Shown piece after piece: positions 26,701 to 35,091 of a stretch of DNA of 48,726 bases. Location: positions 1 through 48,726 of the forward strand of contig JALCRY010000013.1 in assembly GCA_022652985.1 (NCBI GenBank). Reading direction: 5' to 3'. How positions within the stretch are numbered: position 1 is the first letter of the stretch; the number at the start of each line of letters is the position of its first letter. The DNA is from Eubacteriaceae bacterium (GTDB lineage Bacteria; Bacillota; Clostridia; Peptostreptococcales; Anaerovoracaceae). The notes under the pieces were generated by a model. The model saw only the letters and a list, made by a program, of their open reading frames with translations. It searched no databases and was not told where the DNA came from. The position numbers were made by a program, and so were the translations under genes.

Positions 26701-26826
26701 TTCAAGGACGACGCCAGAGAAGTTTCGCAGGGTTATGAATGCGGAATAGGCATCGAGAATTACAACGACCTCAAAGAGGGCGATGTTATCGAGTGCTTCG
26801 AAATGAAGGAAATCGAAAGGAAATAA
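23779..26826 (+). CDS. infB: Translation initiation factor IF-2
   Basis: A 1015-residue GTPase that brings fMet-tRNA to the 30S subunit. Residues 1-50 form the IF2 N-terminal helical domain ([23 protein letters not shown]). About 400 residues of Ala/Lys/Glu-rich low complexity follow, with many AEKAAEK and PEK repeats, longer than in many Firmicutes. The G domain begins with [20 protein letters not shown] (G1 at 525-532), then DTPGHEAF (G3), NKMDKPGA (G4) and SAKTGEGI (G5). Domains II, III and IV, the last binding fMet, complete the C terminus ([20 protein letters not shown]). It shares one base with the ylxQ stop codon. Confidence 0.97.
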   Translation: MTIKIKDLAEELNITAKELVEKAKAMGLEAKTVSSTLSEIDGKALKNAILAKRAKGAETKIVKAPKKADEDDGDASKVKLKAAKVKEVLPKKKSAPARRAADDEKPVTRKPPIGRPLPKEEAANHRPPIGTPLPKRAVKPKEEEEEVKPQPKMAEVARKAEAKEAEKAAEKAAEKAVAETPEDTAEKAVEKTAEKAPEKNAEKPAEQAPEKTPEKAAVKAETEGAKPAEEKHAAAAEPAKAEQHEKAVHAEKTERPAKTAGAEKGVKTAAAKAADAGRTEKTEKKEHEKKGSVMRRNGIAPQKIKIIKTAQQVQAEEKAAKEKRAAAEKKRAEAKAAAKKTEGERPKRRRPADSSAPAATSSSSSTGTTENREGSHKKKKKKDKEFDKLSKIDEKRESRTRGRSLEKRTRNKHIKKTQVEDVPEVEEEVLPVGTKVVNVPITIAGFCEQVGVTIPKVIMTLLGMGIIANQNQNIDDVTVATLADELGINVVIGQVEEEEEEEGIEIFEDREKDLKPRPPIITVMGHVDHGKTSLLDAIRDTNVTDKEFGGITQHIGASEVVINGQKIVFLDTPGHEAFTAMRARGADITDIAVLVVAADDSVKPQTVESISHAKAAGVPIIVAINKMDKPGANPDKVKQDLADHGVLVEDWGGDTISVPVSAKTGEGIKSLLEMILLQAEVLELKANPDRLAMGNVIEARLDKAKGPVASLLVMNGTLKAGQSIVAGTCAGRIRLMTDYKGKTIRKAGPATAVEVLGLSDVPMSGDTFNAVSEDKKAKEIAEHRKTKQREEVMARNSSSTLEELFERIQHGEAKELNLIVKADVMGSVGAVTTSLEKLSNDEVKVKIIHSSVGAITESDVILASTSDAIIIGFNVRPSAAVQSAAERENVQIRTYTVIYNIIDDVANAIKGMLDPEFKEVVLGECQVRDTFKVPNVGVVAGAYVTNGKIVRNAEIRLVRDGIVIHEGKISSLKRFKDDAREVSQGYECGIGIENYNDLKEGDVIECFEMKEIERK

Positions 26827-26831
26827 GATAA

Positions 26832-27230
26832 ATGGGCAATTCATACAGACCCGGAAGGCTCGGTGAGGAGATCAAGAAGATCATCAGCAATATGCTTCTT
26901 CGCGAACTCAAGGACCCGAGACTGAACGGCATGGTAAGCGTGACGGCTGTCGACATGTCGCCTGACAGCAGCTATGCGAATGTATATCTTTCTGTTTTCT
27001 CGACGGATCAGCAGAATATGACCGAAGAGGAAGAGAAGCTTATGCAGGAGAACGTGCTTTCCGGAATGGAGAGCGCAAAGGGCCTCATTAAGAGAGAAAT
27101 AAACAGCAAGATCAAGCTCCGCAAGATACCGGAGCTCATCTTCAGGATGGATACGTCATTTGAATATGGAAGACATATCGATGATGTGCTTGATGAAGTC
27201 ATGAAGAAAGATGCGAAAAATGGAAAATAA
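26832..27230 (+). CDS. rbfA: 30S ribosome-binding factor A
   Basis: A 132-residue KH-fold protein for 16S rRNA 5'-end maturation and cold adaptation. Recognised by RPGRLGEEIKKIISNMLLRELKDPRL, then SVTAVDMSPDSSYANVYLSVF and the final FRMDTSFEYGRHIDDVLDEV. It starts five bases after infB and overlaps the following nrnA frame. Confidence 0.96.
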   Translation: MGNSYRPGRLGEEIKKIISNMLLRELKDPRLNGMVSVTAVDMSPDSSYANVYLSVFSTDQQNMTEEEEKLMQENVLSGMESAKGLIKREINSKIKLRKIPELIFRMDTSFEYGRHIDDVLDEVMKKDAKNGK

Positions 27231-28191
27231 TACTTTCAGTGAGATTGCGGATAAACTTCTGGCAGCGGACACTGTGCTGATCTTCACGCATGTGCTGATG
27301 GACGGAGATGCTCTCGGTTCATCGGCAGCGTTGTGCGAGGCGTTGAGGAACGAAGGAAAGACGGCGTATGTCCTTCTCGAGGACAAGATACCGGATGACA
27401 TGCAGTTTCTGGACAGAGGGTTCTGTACGTATGATCAGGATATCATCGCGGAGCCTGATGTCTGCATTTGTCTCGATGCCGGCGATACGGGAAGGTTTGA
27501 GAAACGCGCCGACAAGTTCAGAACGGGAAAGACGCTGATCTGCGTGGATCATCATGCGACCAGCGAGCCTTTCTGTGACCTGAACCACATCGATCCGGGC
27601 GAAGCTGCCACGGCGGAAATGGTCTACAAGCTGCTCCGCGCAGGTAATATGGAAATCACCGGGGAAATCGCCGGGTCGATATTTGCTGGCATTACTACGG
27701 ATACTGGAAATTTCCAGTACTCCAACACGACGAAGCAGAGTCACGAAATAACGGCGGCTCTTTATGATGCGGGAATGGATTTCCGCGGTGTGAGTATTGA
27801 ACTCTATGAGTGCATCAAGCCGGAAAAGATCAGGCTGCAGGCCATGATCATGGAAGCGGCGGAATTCTATGCTGACGGGAAGCTCGTGATATCGCGCGTC
27901 TCACAGGACATGCTTAAGGCGTGCAGCTGCCGGATGGAGGACAGTGAAGGAACTGTCGGAAATCTCAGGTCGATAAAGGGAGTCGAGGTCGCGGTCATCC
28001 TGAAAGAAAATTACAATGATCTCATCAAAGCCACTATGCGTTCAAAGTCTTCGGCGGACGTCGCGGCTATTGCGGCGAAGCATGAAGGCGGAGGCCATAT
28101 CAGGGCGGCAGGGTGTACTATTCATGATACTCTGGAAAACGCTGAGAAAATAATAAGGGAGGATGCTCTTGAAGAGCTCGGGTATAAATAA
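27211..28191 (+). CDS. nrnA: DHH-family bifunctional oligoribonuclease / PAP phosphatase
   Basis: A 326-residue DHH-DHHA1 phosphoesterase that degrades nano-RNAs and, in relatives, 3'-phosphoadenosine 5'-phosphate. Motifs are DGDALGSS (first metal site), CLDAGDTGR, DHHATSEPF (the DHH motif near residue 113), GITTDTGNFQYSNT, and GGGHIRAAG in the DHHA1 domain (printed as GGHIRAAG after EG). Two in-frame starts, ATG 27211 and ATG 27220, both overlap rbfA and cannot be told apart with confidence. NrnA-type enzymes can also finish the breakdown of pGpG from c-di-GMP, which is relevant to the three c-di-GMP aptamers in the window. This link is an inference. Confidence 0.93.
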   Translation: MRKMENNTFSEIADKLLAADTVLIFTHVLMDGDALGSSAALCEALRNEGKTAYVLLEDKIPDDMQFLDRGFCTYDQDIIAEPDVCICLDAGDTGRFEKRADKFRTGKTLICVDHHATSEPFCDLNHIDPGEAATAEMVYKLLRAGNMEITGEIAGSIFAGITTDTGNFQYSNTTKQSHEITAALYDAGMDFRGVSIELYECIKPEKIRLQAMIMEAAEFYADGKLVISRVSQDMLKACSCRMEDSEGTVGNLRSIKGVEVAVILKENYNDLIKATMRSKSSADVAAIAAKHEGGGHIRAAGCTIHDTLENAEKIIREDALEELGYK

Positions 28192-29110
28192 CGCTCACGT
28201 AAACGATCACAGACCGAGCGGAATAATAAATTTGAACAAGCCGCAGAATTATACGTCGCATGACTGCGTATCGGTGATGAGGCGGCTCACAGGCATCAGG
28301 AAAATAGGACATACAGGCACGCTGGATCCCATGGCCGAAGGCGTACTGCCGATCTGTATCGGCAGCGCGACCAGGATCATGGAATATCTCGGCGGCGACA
28401 TGAAAAAATATAAATGTACGGTAAGGCTTGGAATAGAGACGGATACTCTCGACATATGGGGAGAAACGATCGCAGAGCACGAGCCTTGTTTTAGTGCAGA
28501 GGATGTAAAAGAGGCAGTCAGCGTTTTCAGCGGCGAGATACAGCAGGTGCCGCCGATGTATTCGGCGCTTAAAGTCGATGGAAAGCGTCTGTACAAATAT
28601 GCGAGAGAGGGACAGGAGATAGCTATCAAACCGAGAAAGATCATCATCAATGATCTGACGGTCGATGGAATAGAAGGAAACGATATCACTTTTACGGTAG
28701 AATGTTCAAAGGGGACATACATACGCAGCATCTGCAGAGACATCGGCGATGCTCTCGGATGCGGCGGGGCGATGGCATCGCTTGTAAGGCTCAGGAGCGG
28801 CGTGTTCGATATCAGAGATTCGCTGACGCTCGATGAGCTGGAACAGATGAGGCCGGATGAAATATTCGCGTCAATGAAGGAGCCGGATTATCCGCTTACT
28901 CATTTCGGACATGCGGAGATAGGACGCGATGCGGCAGAGGACTTTATCTGCGGAAAATTGATTGACGATGAACGAGCTATTATTACGCGGATTTCGAGCT
29001 ACGGCGGGATGTTCTGCATGTATTACGCGGGGAAATTCATCGGGACCGCACATTACAGCGAAATAGACAGGCAGTACAAGCCGCATAAAGTGTTTACAGT
29101 ATGCATATGA
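28169..29110 (+). CDS. truB: tRNA pseudouridine(55) synthase
   Basis: A 313-residue enzyme making the universal pseudouridine 55 in the T loop of tRNA. The catalytic Asp is D53 in GHTGTLDPMAEGVLPIC; other blocks are GIINLNKPQNYTSHD, PPMYSALKVDGKRLYKYAREG and the RSICRDIGDALG helix. TTG 28169 is preferred because GGAGG at 28158-28162 is six bases upstream; the ATG at 28163 directly abuts it with no spacing. The C-terminal 70 residues resemble a reduced PUA-like domain. It overlaps the end of nrnA. Confidence 0.94.
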   Translation: MKSSGINNAHVNDHRPSGIINLNKPQNYTSHDCVSVMRRLTGIRKIGHTGTLDPMAEGVLPICIGSATRIMEYLGGDMKKYKCTVRLGIETDTLDIWGETIAEHEPCFSAEDVKEAVSVFSGEIQQVPPMYSALKVDGKRLYKYAREGQEIAIKPRKIIINDLTVDGIEGNDITFTVECSKGTYIRSICRDIGDALGCGGAMASLVRLRSGVFDIRDSLTLDELEQMRPDEIFASMKEPDYPLTHFGHAEIGRDAAEDFICGKLIDDERAIITRISSYGGMFCMYYAGKFIGTAHYSEIDRQYKPHKVFTVCI

Positions 29111-29125
29111 TCGGGGGGCATTACT

Positions 29126-30064
29126 ATGATAGTATTCAATTCGCTTGATGAAATCAAAGATATAGATAATACGGCCGTTGCGGTGGGTAACTTCGACGGC
29201 GTTCACAAGGGGCACCGTGCGCTCATCGAGAACACCGTAAAGACTGCGGGCATTTCGGGGCACAAGAGTGCTGTCTTTACTTTTTCAGAGCTGCCGAAAA
29301 ATGTGATGGCCGGCGAAACTAAGGTCAAGAGCATTCTATACAAGGATGACAAGGCCAGGATCATTGAAGAGCTGGGCGTTGATTATCTTTTTAATATTCC
29401 CTTTACGAAGGAAATATGCCAGATGGGAGCTTACGATTTCGTGAGCGATCTTCTTATCGATAAATTTAAAATGAAGGAGCTCTGCTGCGGTTTCAATTAC
29501 AGATTCGGCTATATGGCAGCGGGCGATCTCAAGCTTCTGCTGGAAGCAGCCATAAAATGCGAATTCGGTCTGCACATTATTCCACCGTTCAGAGTGGACG
29601 GCAATATCGTCAGTTCCACGCTGATAAGAAAACTGATCGCAGATGGAAAAGTAGACGAGTGTATAAAATATCTGGGCAGGAGATACTCGATCGGAGGACA
29701 GGTCGTCGTAGGAAATAAACTTGGCAGAACCATTGGTTTTCCAACATCCAACCTCGTTATCGACGAAAGCATGGTCACACCTCCGAACGGCGTATATGTG
29801 ACTTACTGCATTTATAATAAAAAAATATACCCAAGTATAACAAATGTTGGTGTCAAACCGACAATTGGGGAGTATAATAAGAATGTAGAGACACATATTT
29901 TTAATTTCGATAAGGAATTATACGGAAAGCAGATAAGAGTTGAATTCCTGAAGAAGACCCGCGATGAAAGAAAATTCGCAAGCATCGAGGCGCTTACAAA
30001 GCAGATCACACAGGACTGCATACAGGTGAAGGCTTTCCATCGTCAGAACAGCGAGGTGAAATGA
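29126..30064 (+). CDS. ribF: Bifunctional riboflavin kinase / FAD synthetase
   Basis: A 312-residue enzyme converting riboflavin to FMN and FAD. The N-terminal nucleotidyltransferase domain has GNFDGVHKGHR (residues 21-31) and the SSTLIRKLIADGKV block. The C-terminal flavokinase domain has GRTIGFPTSNL, NGVYVT and HIFNFDKELYG. GGGGGG precedes the ATG by about eight bases. Codons in the second half are distinctly more AT-rich than in neighbouring genes. It is usually followed by rpsO; here one base separates it from an aminotransferase gene. Confidence 0.96.
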   Translation: MIVFNSLDEIKDIDNTAVAVGNFDGVHKGHRALIENTVKTAGISGHKSAVFTFSELPKNVMAGETKVKSILYKDDKARIIEELGVDYLFNIPFTKEICQMGAYDFVSDLLIDKFKMKELCCGFNYRFGYMAAGDLKLLLEAAIKCEFGLHIIPPFRVDGNIVSSTLIRKLIADGKVDECIKYLGRRYSIGGQVVVGNKLGRTIGFPTSNLVIDESMVTPPNGVYVTYCIYNKKIYPSITNVGVKPTIGEYNKNVETHIFNFDKELYGKQIRVEFLKKTRDERKFASIEALTKQITQDCIQVKAFHRQNSEVK

Positions 30065-30065
30065 T

Positions 30066-31550
30066 ATGGAACGTGAATATGGTATTTCAGAATATTTGAA
30101 TGCTACGGAGATCAACAGAAAGCTGGATGAGATGATCAAACTGCCGGTTTATTCGATCAAACCGTCAGCGCTCAAGGAGTATGAAGAAGAGTATTTTGAC
30201 AAGAAGTGTCAGAAATCTAAATTCATGATCGAGGAAGCAAAAAATGTTATCCCGGGAGGGGTCCAGCATAACCTTGCTTTCAACTATCCGTTCCCTCTGG
30301 CTTTTGACAAAGCGGAAGGAGCATATCTGTACGATGTGGACGGCAATAAGTATTACGACTTTCTGCAGGCCGGCGGACCGACTATGTTAGGCAGCAATCC
30401 TCCTGTGATCAGAGACAAGGTCATAGAGCTGCTGCAGAACGGCGGACCTTCGACAGGTCTGTTCCATGAATATGAATACAAGCTGGCCAAGAAGATATCC
30501 GACAGCGTTCCTTCAGTCGACATGTTCAGAATGTTCGGCTCCGGTACTGAAGCGGATATGGCTGCTGTCAGAGTGGCAAGGCTGGCGACAAAAAAGAAGA
30601 ATATACTCAAGATGGGCGGAGCTTATCACGGATGGTCGGATCAGCTCGCATGGGGCATCCGCATACCGGGCTCCAAGTGGACCCAGGCCAAGGGAATCCC
30701 GAGATACATCTTCAAACATACAAATGATTTCCTGCCGAACGATCTGGACGATCTCGAGGCGAAGCTCAAGCTGAACCAGAAATTCGGCGGCACGGCGGCG
30801 GTATTTGTTGAGCCTGTGGGACCTGAGAGCGGCACCTGGCCGGTAGACAAGTATTTCTGCAACGGCGTAGAGAGACTCTGCCGGAAATACGGCGCACTGC
30901 TCGTGTTCGATGAGGTCGTTACCGGATTCAGACTCGGCATGGCGGGTGCTCAGGGATATTTCGACGTATCGCCGGACCTTACTGTATTCGGCAAGATCAT
31001 CGCAGGAGGATACCCGGGAGCGGGCGGACTCGGCGGCAAGAGAGAATACATGAAGTATCTGTCGGCCGGCATCGGCGGAGCCGCGCATCATCCTAAGGCG
31101 CTTGTCGGAGGAACGATGGCTGCCACACCGCTGAGCTGTGTAGCAGGATATTACACCCTGTGCGAGATAGAAAAAACTCATGCCTGCAAAAAGGCGGGAG
31201 AATTCGGAGATAAGCTCATCAGGGGCATCAATGATATAATAGACAAATATGCTCTGCCTTTCCTGGCATACAATCAGGGATCGATCTGCCATGTTGAGAC
31301 TACCGGAACGATGCATTTTATGATAGACTGGTCAAAACCGTGGACTATTCCGGAAGTGCTGAAGCAGACGACAATAAGAAAAGAAGAGATGGAGCATATG
31401 GGATGCGCATATATGGCGAACGGCCTTGTTACCCTTGCCGGGAACAGACTGTACACAAGCGCCGCATATGAGGACGAAATGCTTCAGGATATCCTGGACA
31501 GATTTGACCGCATATTTGCGGATGTGGAGGAAATACCTACAAAGAAATGA
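30066..31550 (+). CDS. Class III PLP-dependent aminotransferase, GSA-aminomutase-like
   Basis: A 494-residue fold-type I PLP enzyme in the aminotransferase class III group, closest in look to glutamate-1-semialdehyde aminomutases: EAKNVIPGGVQHN, GSGTEADMAAVRVAR, GAYHGWSD, VFDEVVTGFRLG and the PLP Lys K310 in FGKIIAGGYP. It is 60-70 residues longer than HemL, with an extra N-terminal helical stretch, and no tetrapyrrole gene is nearby. The two genes that follow encode a class II aldolase and a sugar kinase, overlapping or close, so I infer a role in carbohydrate or amino-sugar metabolism. The substrate cannot be told. GAGGTGA overlaps the end of ribF. Confidence 0.85.
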   Translation: MEREYGISEYLNATEINRKLDEMIKLPVYSIKPSALKEYEEEYFDKKCQKSKFMIEEAKNVIPGGVQHNLAFNYPFPLAFDKAEGAYLYDVDGNKYYDFLQAGGPTMLGSNPPVIRDKVIELLQNGGPSTGLFHEYEYKLAKKISDSVPSVDMFRMFGSGTEADMAAVRVARLATKKKNILKMGGAYHGWSDQLAWGIRIPGSKWTQAKGIPRYIFKHTNDFLPNDLDDLEAKLKLNQKFGGTAAVFVEPVGPESGTWPVDKYFCNGVERLCRKYGALLVFDEVVTGFRLGMAGAQGYFDVSPDLTVFGKIIAGGYPGAGGLGGKREYMKYLSAGIGGAAHHPKALVGGTMAATPLSCVAGYYTLCEIEKTHACKKAGEFGDKLIRGINDIIDKYALPFLAYNQGSICHVETTGTMHFMIDWSKPWTIPEVLKQTTIRKEEMEHMGCAYMANGLVTLAGNRLYTSAAYEDEMLQDILDRFDRIFADVEEIPTKK

Positions 31551-32569
31551 TCGAAAGAAATGAAGCAAAGAAATTAGTTATCAGGGCCGGAAGGGAACTT
31601 TCCGATTCCGGCCTAATAGCCAGGACCTGGGGCAATGTCGGCGCCCGGGTGAGTCCGTATGCTTTCGTTATTACCGCGAGCGGGATACCGTATGAAGATC
31701 TCACGGAAAATGACGTCGTGGAGGTCAGTATGGCTGACCTTACATACAAGGGCAAGGTGAAGCCTTCATCTGAAAAGAAGCTGCACCGGCGCATATATCA
31801 GGTCAGGCCTGAGGTCGATTTCATACTTCATACTCATCAGGACTATGCTTCGGCGGTCAGTGCCATGGGGCTGGATCATGTCTGGTTCGACAAGGAATAC
31901 GAAGGTATCGGACCGGGGGTGCTCTGCGCTAAATACGCGCTGCCGGGGACACAGGCTCTGTGTAAAAATGTCGGCGATGCCGTCGCGGCTGCACTCGGCG
32001 GTGCAGTAATAATGAAGCGTCACGGTGCGGTTTGTTACGGCAGGACGTACGAGGAGGTTTTCCGCATTGCTCATAATCTTGAGGAGGCGTGCGGGAAATA
32101 CATCGAGATGGTCAGTCCTATGCTGAAGCGCGATCTTGACGAATACGGGACTGAAGACGGCACTATGTATCTTACAGATGAAGAAAAAATGCTGGGATAC
32201 GAGGCTGTGCTGAACAAGGATAAAGTCGTCATGGACTATCTGGGAATGGATATGGATATGCCGGCATATCTCGATGACTTTGCACAGATGATCGGCCCAA
32301 AGGCGAAGTTCGTTTCAAATCATATAGAAGCTGTCCGCGCCGCGCTGAAAAAAGCGCCGGCCGTGCTGATAGAGGGTGAAGGTGTGCTCTGTACAGGTAT
32401 ACACGGAGATGCGACAGCCGTGTCCATGCTCGTCCGCAAAAACTGCATTGCGTATTTTGCGGCGGCGTCCCAGGGAAAAGCCAGGAGGCTCAGTACCAGA
32501 GACGCAGTATTCATGAGACGTTTTTATGTAACAAAGTATTCAAAAATGCAGGGAAAGCAGCAAAAGTAA
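31547..32569 (+). CDS. Class II aldolase/adducin family protein
   Basis: A 340-residue protein. Residues 1-215 form a class II aldolase/adducin domain: ARTWGNVGARV, ITASGIPYEDL, zinc ligands H95 and H97 in LHTHQDYAS, and H159 in KRHGAVCYG. Family members cleave ketose 1-phosphates such as fuculose- or ribulose-phosphates, or act as epimerases or decarboxylases. The last 110 residues contain a second, partial domain-like stretch (FVSNHIEAVRAALKKAPAVLIEGEGVLCTG) resembling the end of a duplicated aldolase domain but without the HxH pair. It overlaps the aminotransferase gene by four bases (ATGA). Substrate unknown. Confidence 0.85.
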   Translation: MIERNEAKKLVIRAGRELSDSGLIARTWGNVGARVSPYAFVITASGIPYEDLTENDVVEVSMADLTYKGKVKPSSEKKLHRRIYQVRPEVDFILHTHQDYASAVSAMGLDHVWFDKEYEGIGPGVLCAKYALPGTQALCKNVGDAVAAALGGAVIMKRHGAVCYGRTYEEVFRIAHNLEEACGKYIEMVSPMLKRDLDEYGTEDGTMYLTDEEKMLGYEAVLNKDKVVMDYLGMDMDMPAYLDDFAQMIGPKAKFVSNHIEAVRAALKKAPAVLIEGEGVLCTGIHGDATAVSMLVRKNCIAYFAAASQGKARRLSTRDAVFMRRFYVTKYSKMQGKQQK

Positions 32570-32599
32570 TTCTGTCTAAACGTGAAAGGGCGTGGAATT

Positions 32600-34204
32600 A
32601 TGGCTATTTATGTGGTTGCTTACGATATCGGGACGACAGGGGTCAAATCCTGTCTGTTCAGTATTTCCGAAGAGGAGAAAATCAAGTATATCGATGGTCA
32701 TCTTACCGATTATCACCTGTATCTTCTCGACAATGGCGGTGCTGAACAGAACCCGGACGAATGGTGGGATGCTATCTGCACCTCGACCAATGCAATGATG
32801 CACAAGAACGGCATCCCTCCGGAAATGATAAAGGGGATATCGTTCTGCGGACAGATGCAGTGCCTGATACTTGTCGACAAAGACGGCAAAGTCCTGCGTC
32901 CGTCTATGAATTATCTGGATGCGAGAGCCACAAAGCAGTTTAAAGAAGGCATTGCGTTCGGCACGAAGATCGCCGGCATGAATGCGAACCGCCTCAGAAA
33001 GTGGCTGAAAATCGCCAAGTGCGTTGCCGGAAGCGTCAAAGATCCTCCGTGGAAGTATAACTGGGTCAAGGAAAACGAACCCGAGATCATGGCGCGGACG
33101 TACAAATGGCTCGACGCGAAAGATTATCTCGCGATGCGCATGACAGGCAATTATTCCGCTTCGCCGGACAGCGCGTTTGCGGCATTCCTTTATGATACCA
33201 GACCTGATAAAAAATGCTGGAGCAAAGAAATTTGTGATATGGTCGGAGTTGACTTCAGTCACCTTCCGCCGCTCGTACAGTCGACAGATATAGTCGGCGC
33301 GCTCACGGAAAAAGCCGCTCTGGAGATGGGACTGCAGGCGGGAACGCCGGTATTCTCCGGAGGAGGAGATGTTTCTCTGACAGGAGTCGGCGCGGGCGCA
33401 GTAGAACCGGGAGACACCCACATATACACGGGAACATCCGGATGGGTCTCCAGCGTCATCGAAAAGCAGGAGCTGGATATTAATGCAATGATCGGAGCGA
33501 TCCCGGGAGTCGACCCGACTTCTTTCAATTATTACGCGGAACTTGAAACGGCCGGGAAATGCCTTGAATGGGCGAGAGACCATATCGGTCTCGACGATCT
33601 TGACCTCTTTGTGGAACACAAATTTAAGTACGAAGACAGCGAAAGTGCGCAGAAAAATATATACAGCTATATCATGGACGAGATCAAAGATGTTGCCGCG
33701 GGCAGCGGCGGTGTGCTATTTACTCCTTGGCTGCAGGGCAACAGATGTCCGTTCGAGGACGTCTATTCAAGAGGCGTGTTCTTCAATATCGGAATGGAGA
33801 CGACCTCGCGCGAGATGATACACGCGGTGATCGAAGGCACGGCATTCCATTACAGATGGATGCTGGAGGAAATGTCCAAGAAAGCGAAGACTTCGGATCC
33901 GGTGAGATTCGTCGGAGGAGGCGCGCTTTCGCCGCTGACCTGCCAGATCCTGGCCGATGTGCTGGGAAGATCCGTGGAGACCGTGAACGATCCTCAGAAC
34001 GTAGGCGCGCTGGGCGCTGCGGCAGTAATGGCCGTGGGACTCGGTTTCGTGAACAGTGTCAGGGACGTGAAGGCTCTCATTCCTGTCGCGGCAAAGTATG
34101 ATCCGAGAAAAGAAACAGCACCTGTATATAACAGGATGTATCCTGTTTTCAGAGAACTCTACAAGACAAACAAGAAAATGTTCCATATGCTCAATGAAGA
34201 GTAA
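32600..34204 (+). CDS. FGGY-family carbohydrate kinase (xylulokinase-like)
   Basis: A 534-residue two-domain sugar kinase. ATG 32600 begins MAIYVVAYDIGTTGVK, the canonical first phosphate loop; a GTG at 32582 would add six residues and is less well placed. Other marks are ISFCGQMQ, the catalytic-base region GGGDVSLTGVG, the TGTSGW ATP loop and FVGGGALSPLTCQ. The general look is that of xylulokinase relatives, but substrate specificity cannot be read. It follows the aldolase by 30 bases, so the kinase and the aldolase could activate and then cleave one ketose. No transporter or isomerase gene is adjacent. Confidence 0.9.
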   Translation: MAIYVVAYDIGTTGVKSCLFSISEEEKIKYIDGHLTDYHLYLLDNGGAEQNPDEWWDAICTSTNAMMHKNGIPPEMIKGISFCGQMQCLILVDKDGKVLRPSMNYLDARATKQFKEGIAFGTKIAGMNANRLRKWLKIAKCVAGSVKDPPWKYNWVKENEPEIMARTYKWLDAKDYLAMRMTGNYSASPDSAFAAFLYDTRPDKKCWSKEICDMVGVDFSHLPPLVQSTDIVGALTEKAALEMGLQAGTPVFSGGGDVSLTGVGAGAVEPGDTHIYTGTSGWVSSVIEKQELDINAMIGAIPGVDPTSFNYYAELETAGKCLEWARDHIGLDDLDLFVEHKFKYEDSESAQKNIYSYIMDEIKDVAAGSGGVLFTPWLQGNRCPFEDVYSRGVFFNIGMETTSREMIHAVIEGTAFHYRWMLEEMSKKAKTSDPVRFVGGGALSPLTCQILADVLGRSVETVNDPQNVGALGAAAVMAVGLGFVNSVRDVKALIPVAAKYDPRKETAPVYNRMYPVFRELYKTNKKMFHMLNEE

Positions 34205-34209
34205 AACGC

Positions 34210-34238
34210 TTGACTTTGCCCGATATTATTGATATTAT
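34210..34238 (+). promoter_or_regulatory. Sigma-A promoter of rpsO
   Basis: TTGACT (34210-34215), a 17-base spacer and TATTAT (34233-34238). It starts right after the kinase stop codon and gives rpsO its own transcription. Confidence 0.72.
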
Positions 34239-34242
34239 ATCA

Positions 34243-34328
34243 AAGCTGACTAATTTACTTTCAGCTTAGCCGATCGACACTCCGGCGGCGGCCCGGCAGA
34301 AAGCGAATAGAAGAAAAGGAGAAAGAAA
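34243..34328 (+). promoter_or_regulatory. Structured rpsO leader, possible S15 autoregulatory site
   Basis: AAGCTGA (34243-34249) pairs with TCAGCTT (34261-34267), followed by GCCG (34269-34272) with CGGC (34283-34286) and a GC-rich run GGCGGCCCGGC. rpsO leaders in several bacterial groups bind S15 to repress translation; whether this one does is an inference. AAGGAG lies near 34316 ahead of the ATG. Confidence 0.35.
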
Positions 34329-34595
34329 ATGATAGATCAGGCAAAGAAAGCAGAAATAATCAAAGAGTACGGAAGAAAAGAGGGAGACACAGGATCCCCT
34401 GAAGTACAGATCGCAATCCTCACATACAGGATCAACGACCTCAACGAGCACCTCAAAGTGCACAAGCATGACCACCATTCGAGAAGAGGTCTTCTGAAGA
34501 TGGTAGGTAAGAGAAGAAACCTTCTCAACTACCTCAGAGACAACAACCTCGAAGAGTACAGAGCACTCGTTTCACGTTTCGGACTCAGAAAGTAA
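34329..34595 (+). CDS. rpsO: 30S ribosomal protein S15
   Basis: An 88-residue protein, the normal S15 length, binding the three-way junction of helices 20-22 of 16S rRNA early in 30S assembly. The whole sequence is typical: [24 protein letters not shown], then [25 protein letters not shown] and a final [12 protein letters not shown]. It is a monocistronic unit here, with its own promoter and strong terminator, separated from pnp by about 500 bases. Confidence 0.98.
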   Translation: MIDQAKKAEIIKEYGRKEGDTGSPEVQIAILTYRINDLNEHLKVHKHDHHSRRGLLKMVGKRRNLLNYLRDNNLEEYRALVSRFGLRK

Positions 34596-34610
34596 TAAGA
34601 CAAAATGCAG

Positions 34611-34637
34611 GACCCGCGCTGATGCGCGGGTCTTTTT
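34611..34637 (+). terminator. Terminator of rpsO
   Basis: GACCCGCGC (34611-34619) and GCGCGGGTC (34624-34632) form a perfect 9-bp stem with a TGAT loop, followed by five T. Confidence 0.93.
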
Positions 34638-34700
34638 CTCAGCACGGAAAATGCGCAGGCGGCATACCTTTTTTTGCCTTTAATTTACAAAAAATGACCA

Positions 34701-34865
34701 ATGGTGGTGCGGATCTTTAGAAAGTAAAAAAATGCACTACCATTTTCAACGTTCGCAGGCCCTCGAAGCCGGTGCGAAGGTGAAAACATCGTTTGAGCAC
34801 CAGCTCAATCGCTGCAGCCCAGTAAAACGTGGTGCATTTTTTCGGAAGCATGAGATCTGAACCAC
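34701..34865. repeat. Palindromic head-to-head hairpin element, copy 2
   Basis: The left unit pairs ATGGTGGTGC (34701-34710) with GCACTACCAT (34734-34743). The right unit pairs GTGGTGCA (34829-34836) with TGAACCAC (34858-34865). The two units are inverted relatives of each other, sharing GTGGT, GATCT and AAAAAATGCAC. The core GCTCAATCGCTGCAGCCCA (34803-34821) is the reverse complement of the copy 1 core at 18539-18557 with one difference, and lies seven bases from the right hairpin. TTGAGC/GCTCAA next to it forms a small hairpin, matched by TGAGC/GCTCA in copy 1. Stem sequences differ from copy 1 but geometry is kept. Confidence 0.7.
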
Positions 34866-34883
34866 TCTTCCCTCATATTAGAG

Positions 34884-34936
34884 GAAGCGAGGCCGCGGCG
34901 GTCCGGGCACGGGGCTGACGTGGCCGCCGCAGCTTC
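34884..34936 (+). other. GC-rich hairpin upstream of pnp
   Basis: GAAGC (34884-34888) and GCGGCGG (34895-34901) pair with CCGCCGC (34924-34930) and GCTTC (34932-34936). There is no T run after it. It lies before the candidate pnp promoter, so it may not be part of the pnp leader unless transcription reads through from rpsO. Confidence 0.55.
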
Positions 34937-34969
34937 ATCTCAAAAAAGACTTTTATATTTTATAAATGG

Positions 34970-34978
34970 TGATATACT
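34970..34978 (+). promoter_or_regulatory. Possible extended -10 promoter of pnp
   Basis: TGATATACT (TGn-TATACT; -10 at 34973-34978) lies in AT-rich DNA about 115 bases before pnp. No good -35 is seen. Confidence 0.35.
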
Positions 34979-35091
34979 TGTATGGTGTATGTGCAAAATG
35001 GATAAATAGCGCATATACAGTTCAATAGGATAACTTAATTATTAATACGAATAGATAAGTTAGAAAATGTTAACAGGAGGTAGTTGTTAAT

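Noticed and set aside
30066-31550. Calling this gene hemL (heme synthesis)
   Set aside because: It is longer than HemL, sits with an aldolase and a sugar kinase, and no tetrapyrrole gene is near; class III aminotransferase is the safe level.
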